A stretch of 64,000 nt of DNA from Diphasiastrum complanatum (GCA_029204225.1 CM055100.1:53301763-53365762); one strand, 5' to 3'. Counted from the first letter of the stretch, positions 39,603-52,599 are shown. Notes: generated by a model not told the origin, from the sequence alone. Translations and numbers: made by a program.

Positions 39603-40693
39603 TTAGCTAAGTTTAATTAGTCCTAGTACATGTTTGTAGGTGAAATGTGGCACACCTAGTATTAATAATGGTTGTTCAGTAGAACATGAATAAAATGTCA
39701 GCATTGTGGTAACTGCATAGACTTTTGGCCATAAATAGTTAACCTCCTCCATAAGGTCTCGTGCTTCCACCATCTGGGCCTCATCCGCTTCTTCCTCCTC
39801 GATCTCGCTTGGACATTGGCTGGCCACATGCCCAAAACAGATGCAGTTCCAACATCTGATGCCTTTGAGCTTGGATGGGTAGGTCTTTGAGTGATTCTTA
39901 CCATCACTCCTTGGCTGATTTCGTCTCCTTGCTACCAAGCTTGCTCAATACTTGAAGATCCATTTTGCAAGCTAGACATTATTTTCAGATCAACCAAATG
40001 CTGACCACAAAACTCCATGACTCTCCACGCTTGGTAGCAATCAACATCTCAACTGTGCTTGCCCACGATATGGGCAGAGATTTGTATAGCTTCAGATTCT
40101 TTTGGCTTTCCTTGAGAGCAGAAGTTTCACTCAGCTCCGCTAATTGGCTGAACAGGTCCTCCATCTTGGTGAGATGGTCTTGGAGGCTTTCTCCTTCAAT
40201 GAATTTCAGCTCATCTAGAGCAACTTCCAGGCGCAAGGCATCCATTTTTTATTTCTGCCCATAAGTGGCTTGCAAGGCTTCCATGAGATCTTTGTTATGA
40301 GTCATATGAGCCTTCATCATGTTTCTCACATTTGGTGCAAGGCAGAGGGCGATACATGTTATGGCTTTGTTGTTCTTCTGTGTCCATTCAATCAGTTCAT
40401 TCTGCTGAGGCTTGCTTGGTTGAGGTCCAAGCACAAGTTTAACTTCTGTTCCATCCACTACCTCATACACCATTTCACCTCTGAGATAGAGGCACATGGT
40501 TTGCTTCCATCCATCGAATCCAACTCCATTGAATAGAGCAGGTCTGAGCGATAGAAATGAAGATCCTACACTTGACATGGCTTTCTCCTCGTGCTAAGAG
40601 AGGAACTTCAACAAGCACAGAGGGGCACACTCCTCCTCCAGCCACAATATAAGACTCTACACTCAGCCTATCTCTACCTATGCTCTGATACCA
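39603..40693 (-). mobile_element. Truncated Ty1/copia element: gag and primer-binding site
   Basis: On the minus strand, TGGTATCAGAGC (40693-40682) is an initiator-Met primer site. It is followed by a gag start (MSSVGSSFLSLRPALFNGVG at 40578) and DGWKQTMCLYLRGEMVYEVV. In the next frame (39985-40245) come LEVALDELKFIEGESLQDHL and a further gag part. Then the zinc knuckle CWNCICFGHVASQC (39854-39813) is a perfect C-x2-C-x4-H-x4-C. No integrase or RT follows, so pol and the 3' LTR are missing. Confidence 0.87.
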
Positions 40694-41080
40694 TGATAAA
40701 AAAACAAAATTGTAGAGATGCAAACATAAAATCAGCAGCATACACAGTTATGTTCAGATGTTAACTGAGCCCATTCACGATGGACAATCTTATTGAAAAA
40801 GCCATAACAATCATGATAGCAGAAGGAGCACCCGTAAATGAAGATGCAAATGCTACAGCAGACTCTCAAAACACTTGCACAAACACTAGCTGTCACATAA
40901 GAATGGAACACACACAACTTCTAAGCAGTAGCTTTCCCACACACACTCTTTCCTTTTACACAAGGTGCCCAATCGCTGCACCTCCTTTTATTCTAGTTGC
41001 CTCAGCTAAAGCCTAATTTCATGGCTTGATTATACCTATCACTACCTAATGGTAATTCCTAAAATCAAGTTTGTTTACAA
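40694..41080 (-). repeat. 5' LTR of the truncated copia element (outer end approximate)
   Basis: The sequence next to the primer site begins TGATAAAAAAAC on the plus strand, as expected for an LTR edge. No second copy is present, so the right limit is a guess from the change of composition before the 44-bp repeats. Confidence 0.5.
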
Positions 41081-41140
41081 CAGAACAGAGGTAGGGGCTG
41101 ATTTCCAGCTTCGTAGGTGGCTGGTTGTTTTTTAAATCAA

Positions 41141-41362
41141 GGTGAAAGGCTGACAGGCAGTAGTCAGCTTTTAATCTTCAACATGGTGAAAGGTTGACAG
41201 GCAGCAGTCAGCCTTGAATCTTCAACATGGTGAAAGGTTGACAGGCAAGAGTCAGCCTTTAATCTTCAACATGGTATCAGAGCTCCATTCAAAGCTCTTG
41301 ATACCATGTTGAAGATTGATACCATGCTGAAAGGTTGACAGGGCAGCAGTCAGCCTTTATCT
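41141..41362. repeat. 44-bp tandem repeat with embedded hairpin
   Basis: Three units of 44 bp (41141, 41185, 41229; each starts ggtgaaagg and contains cagtcagcctt and ttcaacat) are followed by a near-perfect inverted repeat. Its arms are 41261-41284 and 41293-41317, with an 8-bp loop and one unpaired base. A fourth diverged unit follows, from about 41324. The left arm contains TGGTATCAGAGCT, identical to a retrotransposon primer site. Confidence 0.9.
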
Positions 41363-41595
41363 TGACGGTCATCCAGAGCTAGAAGTTGACTCTCTAACTT
41401 CTTCTACACGTGATCAGGTTCATGAATTGCCAAGGGTTCAATGCTCACAGATGCAGAATAATGCCACTCATACTCTTCAAGGCGGCCATGTAGAGCTAGC
41501 AGCAGATCCCTCACCTCTCTACATTCCTTGGCATAGGGTCTCGGTTAACCTTCATTTCTGCTCCTACTCTCCAGGACAGTTCATGAGAAGAATAT

Positions 41596-41829
41596 TCATG
41601 TGCAAGCTGATTCCGATCCAGCAGGAAGACCTACCAGTTGCTGCTTCTGAAACAAATTAACATCAGAACTACCAGTAGCAATAGCAGTAGCAGTACTAAG
41701 AGCAAGAGAAACAATTTTGACGCTTCTCCTCCCAGTAGCCATCGCCAGCATCAAACCTGAAATCAGTCCCCGCTTATTCTTCTTCTTCTCTCCACCGTCT
41801 ATATCCATCGCCTTCAACACAACTGCCAT
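41596..41829 (-). CDS. Hypothetical protein or first exon, 77 codons
   Basis: The frame starts MAVVLKAMDIDGGEKKKNKR, contains GLISGLMLAMATGRR and an Ala/Thr/Ser-rich stretch, and ends at 41596. A CT/GA-rich tract with a gcgcgc run (41878-41910) lies about 50 bp upstream, as in many plant 5' leaders. The frame is richer in G and C than its surroundings. I recognise no family. It could be a first exon, since several GT donors are available, or chance. Confidence 0.3.
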   Translation of the reverse strand: MAVVLKAMDIDGGEKKKNKRGLISGLMLAMATGRRSVKIVSLALSTATAIATGSSDVNLFQKQQLVGLPAGSESACT

Positions 41830-41877
41830 TGTTCTCTTAGAGGAGCAAGAGAACGATTTTTCAAACAGAAAGTCAAA

Positions 41878-41910
<33 letters not shown>
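41878..41910. repeat. (GC)n(GA)n microsatellite
   Basis: A short gcgcgcgcgc run passes directly into gagagagagagagaga. Confidence 0.95.
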
Positions 41911-42319
41911 TTTTCTTTTCTTTTTACCAATTTATTTATCTAATATTCACCATGATTTTAATCCACGTGTATGGTTTACAATATGCCAAATGCATATTGT
42001 CTTTGAGCAAACACCTCTAACTTTGACATAGGACAAAATTGTAAAAATCTCACAAAAGAGCTATTGAAAGCCTACCTTTATGTAAGTCACTAGCTAATAT
42101 AATTGCAAGTTTAGGTAGTGCAGGAAGTTGTGAAACAACCGTTCCTGCAACTATGGCACGTCGAAGTATTGCAAGTGATTGAATGCATTGGAAAGTGGTA
42201 GAAACTTGTTGACGATAATAGGACGTACTGATGGGGATAAAGGTGCTGCACCACGTCCTTGGAGATTCGTTGCAAATCCTACACGAGTTGATAGAAAATC
42301 ATCGAATTTTCTTATGCAG

Positions 42320-42399
42320 GCACCCATAAGTCTTCAAGGAAAAAGGAATAAAGTCTTTTGCACCCATAAGTGTCCAAGGAAAAAGGAATAAAGTCTTCT
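42320..42399. repeat. 40-bp tandem duplication
   Basis: The unit starting gcacccataagt occurs at 42320 and 42360 with two or three differences. Confidence 0.9.
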
Positions 42400-45224
42400 C
42401 CAGGATTGCGATGTGAATAATCTTGCTCTTTTATCTCGAGCTGCATGAGAAGCAACAACACATTCGGTAGTTGAAGCATGACGAAGGAGGTCTCGGCCGC
42501 AAGGGATCAACAACAACAACATCCCCAAGGGTGCGAATCCCCTTGCACAAAAGGACAAGGTCAACCCGACGATGAGATAACTATGAATCATACCCACGCA
42601 AAATGTGAGTCTGCTCCCGGACAACATGAAAAGCACATGATGCAACAGATGCAAGTACATCACGAATGGAATTGTGAGTCGTAGTGCAATCCCCACTAGA
42701 AGGGCAACACATGAGATAAGTGCCAAGAGAGTCAAGAGGGTGACCACGAGAAAATTTCGTCTAGTCTGCCAGCACTGGATGAGGAAGACCCAATCTAACT
42801 CAAAGGGCAGTGACAAACAGCTATGAAGAACGGTGCAGGAGTGGAACAACGAGACACACAACAAGCCAAGCACCAGCACCTGGGCCTGCACAAGAAAGAA
42901 GGCGAGCCCGAGTCTTGTCGGAAGGTGAATCAACTATCTGAGACTTAGTATCCTCACAAATACGCTCCCTTCAAAATCATGTCTTTCATCAGCTTCCACT
43001 TTAATATCAACATGATCTCTGAAGAGGTCACTATGACATTGATACTCGAGGTTTTCATTTCCATCTTGATCATCATATTGATATTTAAATAGAGTACTGT
43101 CATGTTGATGTGCATATGAAAATTCGGGTTGGTAAATATATCAACATAATCTAGACCTTTATCACCTTGATCTTCCAAGCTACTTTGCTTTTTTAACTTT
43201 TTCAAATTGATTTTCCAATTCAGATGATATATCATGCTTAAATGTGTCTTTTATTCATGTTCTTCCTCGTGAACAACCTGCATTTGTTGAGTTTGACTTC
43301 AAAGTGATTATCAAGAGTCTAATCAATTTAAGTGATTTATTGAAGTCAAATAATTATTTATCTTTGGATCAAATTCATTTATCCTCATTATCATACTATT
43401 TCTCGCTACTTTTTTCACATTGTGCAACTTTGAAACATGTTGAAAAGTTTGGAAAATGAGACCATAAAGTTATCATGACAATCATTCATTTAAAAGTTGC
43501 TCAACTATAATATCTTATTTTTTATTTTAATTTGGACTCAAAGAGTACAAGAGTGATAATGTACAACAACGTATTGTAGTATTCACACAAAAATTCTTGT
43601 ACTCTTATTACCAAATTGTTAAAGTTGTGCACTTTAGGTAGCAAGTATCTATTTAGAAATTGATGGTTCGCTGTCACTATGAATTTTGATCCATACATGT
43701 AAAGTATTAAAATCTTATGGCATGACTGATCTCATCAAAATCACATTCTCATAAGTAGAATATCTGCTAGTCCAGATGTTCATCAGTTTACCAAACTAGT
43801 AGACTAAATTTAATATCATACCTACTTTTCACTCCCTTAAAATAATTTAGTAAGGGCATTCCAAGCTTGGCAAAACCCTTAATTAGTTGCTAGAAGAATG
43901 CTATGGTGTCCAAAAATGATTTTACTTGATTGATATAGCCATATGTACCGAAGATCAATATAGAAAAACTAACATTTTGACTCCTTGACATAGGTATTTG
44001 CATGATGTACTAAATTGAATATTATTCTTTTTACAAATCTCATGTTTAATGCACTTGTTTTACAAGCTTTGAAATCCTTCATGGATTTTTCAATGATTAC
44101 TATATTGTCTCTATAGTGAATAAAATTACAGAATTGTTGACGTGTGTCCACGAGCATTAAATTGCATTTCAAATGTAAGAGAGATTGTAACATCACATTT
44201 TAAATGACTAATACAATATTTAAGAGAGATTTCAACATCATATTTTGAATACTCTTGTTGTTTGATGAAAGCAATTTTGGTATGGATACTAAAACTTTAA
44301 GTCAAGCACACAATGCATGTGCCTAATCTTGACTTTCAAATTGATGTTGACATATGGACATGAAAGCAATAATAGATTTTGATAGTACAAAATATGTATG
44401 TACAATCAATATGGAAGTTTGCTTGGATGGAAGATTAAAAATTGCAAATGCGACTCTGCACACAAATCGATTTCAGTTTGGACACTCATTACCATCATAC
44501 AGTTGGAATATTTCATTGACAAAGTAAATGGCTAGAATATTCAACATGTGTCTGCATTGATTGAGGGTAGATAGAAATATATGACAATTAAATGACTAAA
44601 ACTTGGGTGGTTGTGATTGTTTCATAAAATGTATAAAATATCTCAGGAACTCGCAATTTCAAAATTTGGCCTATCTCTTTCGTGTTGATGCTTCTAAGCT
44701 TGAGATAAGGTCCTTGTGCACACTTCCAATAATGTATGAAAGCAATATCACTTAAGTGAGCACAAGCAAGCATATTAGTCTCTTTTATCCTACCACACAC
44801 ACTTTCATATCGTACAAATATGATATCATTTGGTGCGCATAATCCATTTTTCTAGCGTTTTCTTCTTCTTCTCACACACTTTGAATATTGTACAATCAAT
44901 TTTTTTTGTTTATATACCTTTGATTTTTTTTTTTGGCTAATGTTTATATTGATCTTTTACCTATCGTCCTTGTAGTTTAACTTTCTTTCCAATGATAATT
45001 TATGTTAAATTGGTTTTGTACTAATTGGCTTAGTATGACATTGTTGAGAATATTGTTTATAATGGATCGTTGTTTTTATCTTCTTTGATCATGCTTACTA
45101 TGGTTAAACACAAGCATGATATTGTCATCATGCAATTGTACACCAATTTCTGCAATGTAGCTATATACCTTTGTTGTCATTCATAGAAATGCAACTTTCC
45201 ACTTTAACGATTTTGTTTAAATGG
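42400..45224. other. Region without recognisable genes
   Basis: The 42.4-42.95 kb part is of mixed composition. It holds the longest single frame of the window (42334-42933, minus, 199 codons), strongly Leu/Cys-rich and without a family. The rest is AT-rich and featureless to the eye. Confidence 0.4.
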
Positions 45225-45496
45225 AGTACTGAATATCCACATCTAGGCTTATCCCAAATCCTCTGTATCAGACATGGATGTAACATTCTTCTCCCTTTGA
45301 ACTATTTCAATCTAGAGAAACGTAACTCATAAAACTTCATTTTTATGCTTTTAACTCTTTTCCCTAAATCATCATCCAGAGTGCATTCTTTCCACCAAAT
45401 CAAGCACTCATAAATAGAATGACTTCTCAACTGTTTATCCCTTGTTATAAGTATGCTTCTTTGTTTCAAAGGTATACCAAGTGATAAATCTTCCAA
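45225..45496 (-). mobile_element. Ty3/gypsy chromodomain and LTR edge, remnant
   Basis: The minus-strand frame at 45302-45496 reads ILITRDKQLRSHSIYECLIW, then WKECTLDDD, a chromodomain tail of the chromovirus type. Next to it (45240-45300) the plus strand is similar to the end of the 13-19 kb element's LTR plus its polypurine complement (gacatggatgtaacattcttctccc here, gacatggacgtaacattcttccccc there). A related element has decayed here. Confidence 0.78.
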
Positions 45497-46497
45497 ATGG
45501 CATAAATTTTCACCAGATCCACAAGCATCATCTTCATCTTAGAGGGCAATACATTGAAGGCCCTAGGTGACACATTATCTTGATCCTAGCTATAAATACT
45601 TGGTTTACAAATAACATGAGATAAATATTGAACACATATGCACAAGTCTTGAAGACTAATTTGCATACAACACGTCATTCTACATGCTTCTCAAATGTTT
45701 CTTATTTTCATGCAAGAGCACTTCTGTTCCTTATTTTCATGTTCTACCAAGGACTATATGCCAGGCAATATATATAAACGATTGTCATTTTAAAAAGATT
45801 GAGAACTCACAAAAAAAATCATGTATTGATGGATCGCTACTATATCATACAAAAGCATGGGGAATGCATCCACATATTGAAATTTTAGAAGAAGAAGTAA
45901 ATTTACTTGTAGATTTTATGGGGCTTCTTTCACCAAGGAAGTCTTCTTTAGCGAAAATGAGAGTCATAACAATGAAGGATTGTGAGGATTGGCTCATACA
46001 GCATATTCAAGAAGGAAGATGGCGTGCATGTTGACCATTGAGGATTTGAACATAAAGTGGCGTTATTAAGAAACTCATATCTAGCGCTCAATTGGCCCAT
46101 ACTCTCATGGCTTAAGTAACATTAGAAGGAGCATTCACTTTGTTCGGACAGGTGACAATTGAGAGGTGATGATGAGCATTTAACTCTTTTCTATAGACAA
46201 GTTCTTCCTATGCGTCTACAATAGAGATACACAAGAACACAAGAAGCAAATATCCACGCAACATACAAAGGAGGTCGCGCGGCCAAAAAAAATTCGTGTG
46301 GATACAACTGTGGATTGGCGTGGATATACGTGTGAATACGGTCACGTGGATTATCCATGTGTGGATGTTCCACGTAGATATCATGTCTGGCAACAACTGT
46401 CCATAATTCACTGGAGACCGTGAAATTCAAATCGCGTGGCTTATCTACTCGTATTTTTTTTATCCACGCAAAATTCAGAGAGTTGGGGTTGTGGATA

Positions 46498-46529
46498 ACG
46501 CATGGATATTTTTTTTTATATCCATGCGT
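46498..46529. repeat. 12-bp inverted repeat around a T-run
   Basis: acgcatggatat and atatccatgcgt flank eight T residues. The surrounding 46250-46560 stretch is dense in gtggat and atccac words on both strands. Confidence 0.8.
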
Positions 46530-47070
46530 GGATAATCCATGCAAAAAAAATATGACCAAAAAAAAAAATTGGCGCGTGAACCAAAATGTGGTTCACTCCT
46601 AAACTAGATGTCGACTTTTTTTTTTTCTTTTGTGTAAGAGAGAGAAAAAGAAAGAAAAGATGGGAGCGAGGATGAGATGGGGGTGAATGTGAGTGAGAAT
46701 ATTGATAGTTTTTTGATGGATATTGATAGTGTTTTGTGTTTTTAGTCCATTGATGGATGCTAGTTGTATTTGTTTTGTGATCATAATCCCTTAGTATAAG
46801 TCTTAAGATCTTTTTTGTTTGTGATGTAGGCTTGGATATGAAAAATGGAAAAAGAGCTTCCATTGCAAAGGATTGAAAGATGAAGTGCATGCAAAAGGAA
46901 AAGCAAAGATTGCAAAACAATGGAGATACAATAGTAAAGGTAAATTCACATTTATTTTGGTTCATTTGATATTTAGTTGATAACTTAATGTGTTACCTAT
47001 TGATGCATTGTATCGTGGTTTCCATTACTTTCCATTGTGCTTTTCATTACTTTCCATGTGCTAAAATAGA

Positions 47071-47196
47071 TACATTGCATTGAATTCATCAATATATACA
47101 TTTGCATTTAATAGATGTGCATTCAATAGACTATACATTGCATTGAATTCATCAATAGATACATTTGCATTCAATAGACTATACATTTGCATTCAT
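47071..47196. repeat. 63-bp tandem repeat, two copies
   Basis: Units at 47071 and 47134 start tacattgcattgaattcatc and contain acatttgcatt-aatag. The copies differ at a few sites. Confidence 0.85.
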
Positions 47197-47597
47197 GAAT
47201 TAAAAATATATGCATTCAACATTTTTGCAAGAATGATGTAGTGGCAAAACATTATTTTGATTTCAAAAAGAGTACATTGATGAGATATTTTACAAGGCCT
47301 TACATTCAATTTTAAAGTTATACTCATCATCACTTCCTCCCTCCTCGCTTCCTTTGTCTTGTAGGTTTACCTTAGTGTCCACATCTTCAAAATCCCCTTC
47401 ACTCTCATTCACGTTCTCTTCCACATTTTCCTCCTCAATATTTTCCTCTACATCACGAACACTTGGAGATGTAAAGCCTCTCTACAAAATAGAATCAAAG
47501 ATTCGATTAAGATTAAACTTACTTGTAAACCACAAAGTAAACAATCACAGAACAATAAAGGTTAAGAGTTTACGATTGAATGCAATCCATGGGATTC

Positions 47598-48091
47598 TGT
47601 CATGCCCATGATTGGACTCGGGTAGCGTGTCCATGCTAGAGACCAGTAAACCAACAACCCGTAAGTTAATTGTGACTATAAGGGAATTCGGGCTCTTATG
47701 TGTACATGGTCATAATTAATGGTTGTAGGCCTAAACACTTGATGGTGGATTTGTATGGGTCTATCAGTGAGTCATTGCGGAACTGGATGACATGTCCCAA
47801 ATAGGCTGCAGAGGTGTCCAGTGAGGTGTCACAGTGCACTACTAGTGGTGCATGGGCCTTGGAGGGTATAAGTATATCTGCTGGGCTCTCACTAGTGTAT
47901 GCTTGATAGCATGACCGGTGGCAGGATGCTGCTGGTGTGATGCCATACTCCTCTTTATGATTGATCCATAGCTTGGGGGCTAGATCTGTTCGATCTAGGT
48001 TTGGTTGGGTTGGTTTGTCCACCATCAGGTTCCTTTGTGTTGCTTGTGATTGGCATGCTTAGAATAGGATCCTTGAATTGAGGACTTGATA
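47598..48091 (+). repeat. 5' LTR of the chromovirus
   Basis: A 494-bp LTR, TGTCATGCCC to TTGATA. A TATA-like tataagtata lies at 47867-47876. The end is TA rather than the canonical CA in both LTRs. Confidence 0.94.
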
Positions 48092-48092
48092 T

Positions 48093-48105
48093 TGGTATCA
48101 GAGCC
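48093..48105 (+). other. Primer-binding site (initiator Met type)
   Basis: TGGTATCAGAGCC begins one base after the 5' LTR, the standard plant initiator-Met primer site. Confidence 0.95.
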
Positions 48106-48825
48106 AATTCTGAGCACAGTTTTGCCATTGATTTGTGTTCAAGCGAAATCTCGAATTGTGGGGATTTTTTCATTGTGTGATATGGAATCTTGACATTTTT
48201 TCGAGAATTCAATGGAGTATGCAATGAAGTGGTGAAAGTGCGGATTATTCTTCCCGTGGATTTTCTTATTTGAAGTGTAATCGGTTGTGTGGTAAGTGCA
48301 CTACGAGGTATACAATCAGTTCGATGTTTAGACACTTCATAATGGTTTTCAGGAAGTAAATTTTTGATTTTTAATTCATTTGTGTTGCCGTTTACTTCAT
48401 TAGGGACACTTTTCCGTTAGCAACTGGTTCAATCAGTGGAAATGCTGGTTTTTATGGCTTTTTGTTCTTTCAGTAGTGATTTAGGTGGTTTTGTGGACTG
48501 TCTTTTGCTTTTTATTGAGCCCGTTTTGGCTTGAATTAGTGGAAAGCAGGAAAAGAAGCACAAAAAAGACTAGTTACTGGTTGTGAGTGTTGGAGGCTTT
48601 TTACAGATTTGTCTGCAAGAAAGAGCAGAAGAAATACATGTATTGCTTCAAGTGTTAGCAAAAGTTGAAACTTCTGTTTCAACAAAAATAAATATGAGAA
48701 AACCATTGTAAGCAGCTGCCAGATCCACGCTCCTCTTGCACCATACAGTGCGCCCTCCTGATATCTACCTGCAGGAACTGATAGCACAGTAAACGGTGGA
48801 GGGATGGCGTGCCACCATCCTTCGG

Positions 48826-48948
<123 letters not shown>

Positions 48949-49020
48949 GTTCTCAGATCTGCGAATGTGCTGCAAACTCCCTCCTTCTGTTCGCGGGATG
49001 AGGCCCGAGGCTTAGATTTG

Positions 49021-51999
49021 TGGTGAGAAGAGGAAGGGGGGGAGGGAGGGGGTGTGACACACTTTAAGTTTTCTTTTAGTTAAGATTAAGTTGGTGCCTG
49101 GGTAGGTAGAAAATGGGAGGGGTTGCCTGGAGATTCTTAGAAGTTTTTTCTTTTTCCATTTTTTTGTTTGTTGTTTTTCATAGGCTTTTTATAGTCAGTA
49201 AAGACTGTAATTTTTTGAAGGCAGTTAAGTTGGTTATGGAACGTAGAGGCTTGAAAATTTGTATGAATTAGATTTTGAGGCATATAATGGTTTTTTTTCG
49301 CAAATTTATTGCACAGGATCCAATTTGCAAAATCATTGGTATAAACTAGATAGCAAAGTATCGTCCGTTAAAAAAAACTACGTTTTTTGGGACATTGCTT
49401 TATCGGAAAGTTTATACCCGAAATGAATGCAACCGAATGTGAGATTTCGGTTTTCATATGCAAATGGATGAATGAAATTCGGGTGGCAAATGAAAATTCG
49501 CCCGACATCACTCGACTGTGATGGCCCCCTAAAATATCAAACACATGGTTGCAAATTGTAGACCACAATGTGTTGGAATTTCATTTAGGCAATAAACAGA
49601 AAAAACCCAATGCAAAATCTATTCGATAATTAGCCATTGTGATATACAGCTTGGGCTAACAACCTGAAATTTTTTTCGGCTTTTGAAAGCCTCGAAGTTG
49701 TTGATGACTGGATAAATCGTTGGCCAAGCTACTTTAGCTTGCACAACGTCCCAGAATAAAAAAGTGAATTTCGTCGGTTTTTTGCTTTGGATAAGGCCTC
49801 CTCGTGATGGAGGACACAACCCATAGAACTGTGATTGGGTTGAATTCCTGGAGGAATTCTGTAAGGCTTTTTCACAATTGACGAATTAGATTCGCTTTAA
49901 TTAACTGTTGTGGGCAACCGAGAATAGGAATTCTTGGATTTTTTTTGAAGGTGTCATTTTTTTTTTTTGGAAACTGACACGATTAAAACCAGCCCAGAGC
50001 CTAGATGGAAAAACTAAAATGGAACAAAAAAGTTGTTTCTTGTTGTGCTTGAAGCCATGTGCGTACCAACACTATTTGTTGTAAAGATTGTGAAAAGGGG
50101 CGAAAGAATGTCTCAAGTGGTAATTGTTTTATTGAAGTTGAAATTTGCAATTAAATCCTGAAAACTTCATATATTTGTACTATTTTTTCTGACACTGTGA
50201 TCAGGAAGTGGAGGGCCTTCGTGGCAGAAGAACCTGTGGTATGGGACGCATACAATTCTAAAATGAAAATATGAAACTAACTGGACCAGTTGACCATGGT
50301 ATGGCCGTAAGTCTTAATGATGCCAAATACTATTGGTCATAAAACGGGTGTTTTGTCGGAAATTTGAGGTATTGGTCATGACCCCTTTTTTGGATGTCTC
50401 AAATTTACAAAACCCAAAGCCCGACAAGCTATTTCTTTGTAAAAGATATATTGGTGAATTTCTTAAACTGTTATTAATCCGGTTTTTTGTGATTCCTTGG
50501 AAGGTAATTCTTTATTACCTGTTGACCATGGACGATGTCACGGAAATGGTTAATGAAACCGTTTTCTAAAAATGGTTTTCCTTGCTTAAATCTTAAAAAA
50601 AAAAATCCATTTCTGATTACGGGTTTATTCTCAAGCATGGTAACCAAGAAGATCTTTGATTTAGTCAATGTGTTGGGACATCATTGGTATTTGCTTACAA
50701 TGATGCAACACTTCTTTTGACTTTCAAGATTTTCTCGTATCTTTTCTTTGAAACTTCTCCTGAGCAAATCACGAATGATATGCACCCTTTGGAAACTCAT
50801 GGCGTTTCCTGTTAAAAAGGGGGAGAGGTAGGAAGAAAAGAGTGTTATCAAGGAGAAGCATATGTCAGTGATTCCAGGAGGAATCTATTATAGATGGTGG
50901 ACCTGTATTATAAATCAGAAATGATAGGATATTCAGATATTACAGAAATCCTTTATGGATTATAATAGATTTTTGGTTTGAAGATTTAATGAAGGAAAAA
51001 AATTTAGAAAGTACTCTTGCGGTAGGAAAGTGGCTGATAACAAGTCCGATTGATTTGTGTCAAAACTTGGTAATTCTATTGCAAGATGGGGGTTTGTTGA
51101 AACCCGTTCCTTGCTAGAAGTAGTCAACTTGATCTTAGTGTGGACTGAGATCCGTGGGTTGATGCAAGGAAGGAATATCATGCGAACATTATATTCTTAT
51201 GAGATTATCTCCGGTTGAGATACTGAATGTGAAATAGCACTCTTTGAGAAATATTCTCTCTTAGAGGATAACCAAGTTACAGGTTTCTTGGTTATAAAAG
51301 TGTTGTGTACAGATCATGAGTTATCTGTAGAGATATGCTATGTAGTGAATCTTTATGGGATCATTGAACCTTTTGTACAAACTTTTAATCCTGTGGATCT
51401 ACAAAGTATTCCATGAACTAAGTTATTTGCATGCATAAACTAGTTGTTGGTACATAGGCATATTGATGAGAATTGTGTTTAAGGCAATTTCTCGCTGGAT
51501 TATAGTAATTTCTCATTGAGAATTGCTTATTAACCTAGAGTTGATTTAGAATCAGATTAAATGTGGTGTTTTGGTACCACACCGAGACATTTAAACATTT
51601 TCTAAAGCCGATACAGCTAACCGATCAGAAGCATTTTAGATTCATTTACTGATGGGTGTGCATAGAATACATGAAAACTTTTTGGGTCTTATCAATTCCC
51701 ATTCGGAAAGGATGGAATGCTATCCCGGAAGACTCTGGAGAGTTGGATAGTTGTTTGCCAAAAATTAGAACTTCTCGTAATGAGGTTCTGGTAAATCTTA
51801 AGTTATTTTCGATTAGAACTTAAGAGGAAAATCTAGACGTATTCTAGATTAAGACCCTAACTTTGGAATGACACTTTGTGCCATGTCTAAAGTAAAGGCG
51901 TTTTTTAGATTACGATCCTTATATTGGCACCGTGTGTGAGTTGTAAAAGTCTGGAAATTTTCAGATCGAAAGGACTTTCAGGAACAACTCATGTGTCTT
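49021..51999 (+). other. Chromovirus interior, gag-RT region not recognisable
   Basis: By position this should hold gag, protease and RT. I find no zinc knuckle, YxDD or MPFGL-like motif. It is either highly decayed or replaced. Confidence 0.5.
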
Positions 52000-52253
52000 T
52001 TAAGAATTGTAATGCATTCTCATGGTATGGTTTTGAGAATCTAGAGAGTTGGGATTGTTGAATTTTAACTCATATTCTAGGATATACCTAATCCATAAGA
52101 AAGGATTGTGAATGGTAGATTACCCCGTATGAATAAACAAGATAGTGGAATTTTGGTAATGACTTGCCATCTTACCAAATTGACTATGTTTATTTGGGTA
52201 AAGACTAAGTAATTATTTGAGTATACCAAAGTGGCATTATGAACATTTGCGAT

Positions 52254-52510
52254 GCTGGTCACTTTTGGTCGGCCGTATTCGCTAAACTAGAGATGACTCT
52301 GAACTTAAAGTTCTTCTAATCATTGGTAGTTACCTTCTTTAATCTTCCTTCCAGTTACCAAGAATCGTCATCGTCTGTACATCCCTTCCATCGAACCAGA
52401 TGCTTGGTAACTAAACGAAGTTTGCTGGTCACTTTTGGTCGGCCGTATTCGCTAAACTAGAGATGACTCTTAACTTAAAGTTCTTCTAATCACTGGTAGT
52501 TACCTTCTTT
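52254..52510. repeat. 87-bp direct duplication enclosing a 72-bp inverted copy of the chromodomain
   Basis: Copies at 52254-52340 and 52424-52510 start gctggtcacttttggtcgg and differ at about two positions. Between them, 52341-52412 is the reverse complement of 53228-53299, the chromodomain segment near the element's 3' end, with about eight mismatches over exactly 72 bp. Confidence 0.93.
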
Positions 52511-52599
52511 TATTGAGTATAGGACAAGAATCCGATGAATTATGATTGACGAATCATAGTTTAGATTCTAGTTATACTCGATCTGTTAAAAGAAGGATT

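Noticed and set aside
42334-42933. 199-codon Leu-rich minus-strand frame as a membrane protein
   Set aside because: It has no recognisable family, and the bias to Leu, Cys and Val is what the antisense of Gln/Lys/Asn-rich or simple sequence yields. It is kept only as a note.
45684-46034. 116-codon plus-strand frame
   Set aside because: The second half (EILEEEVNLLVDFMGLLSPR) has fair composition, but no family, splice or promoter evidence supports a gene.
46830-46939. Exon-like plus-strand segment (LGYEKWKKSFHCKGLKDEV) with gatgtag acceptor and gtaaat donor
   Set aside because: It is a single segment with no partner exon and lies opposite another gene. The evidence is too weak.
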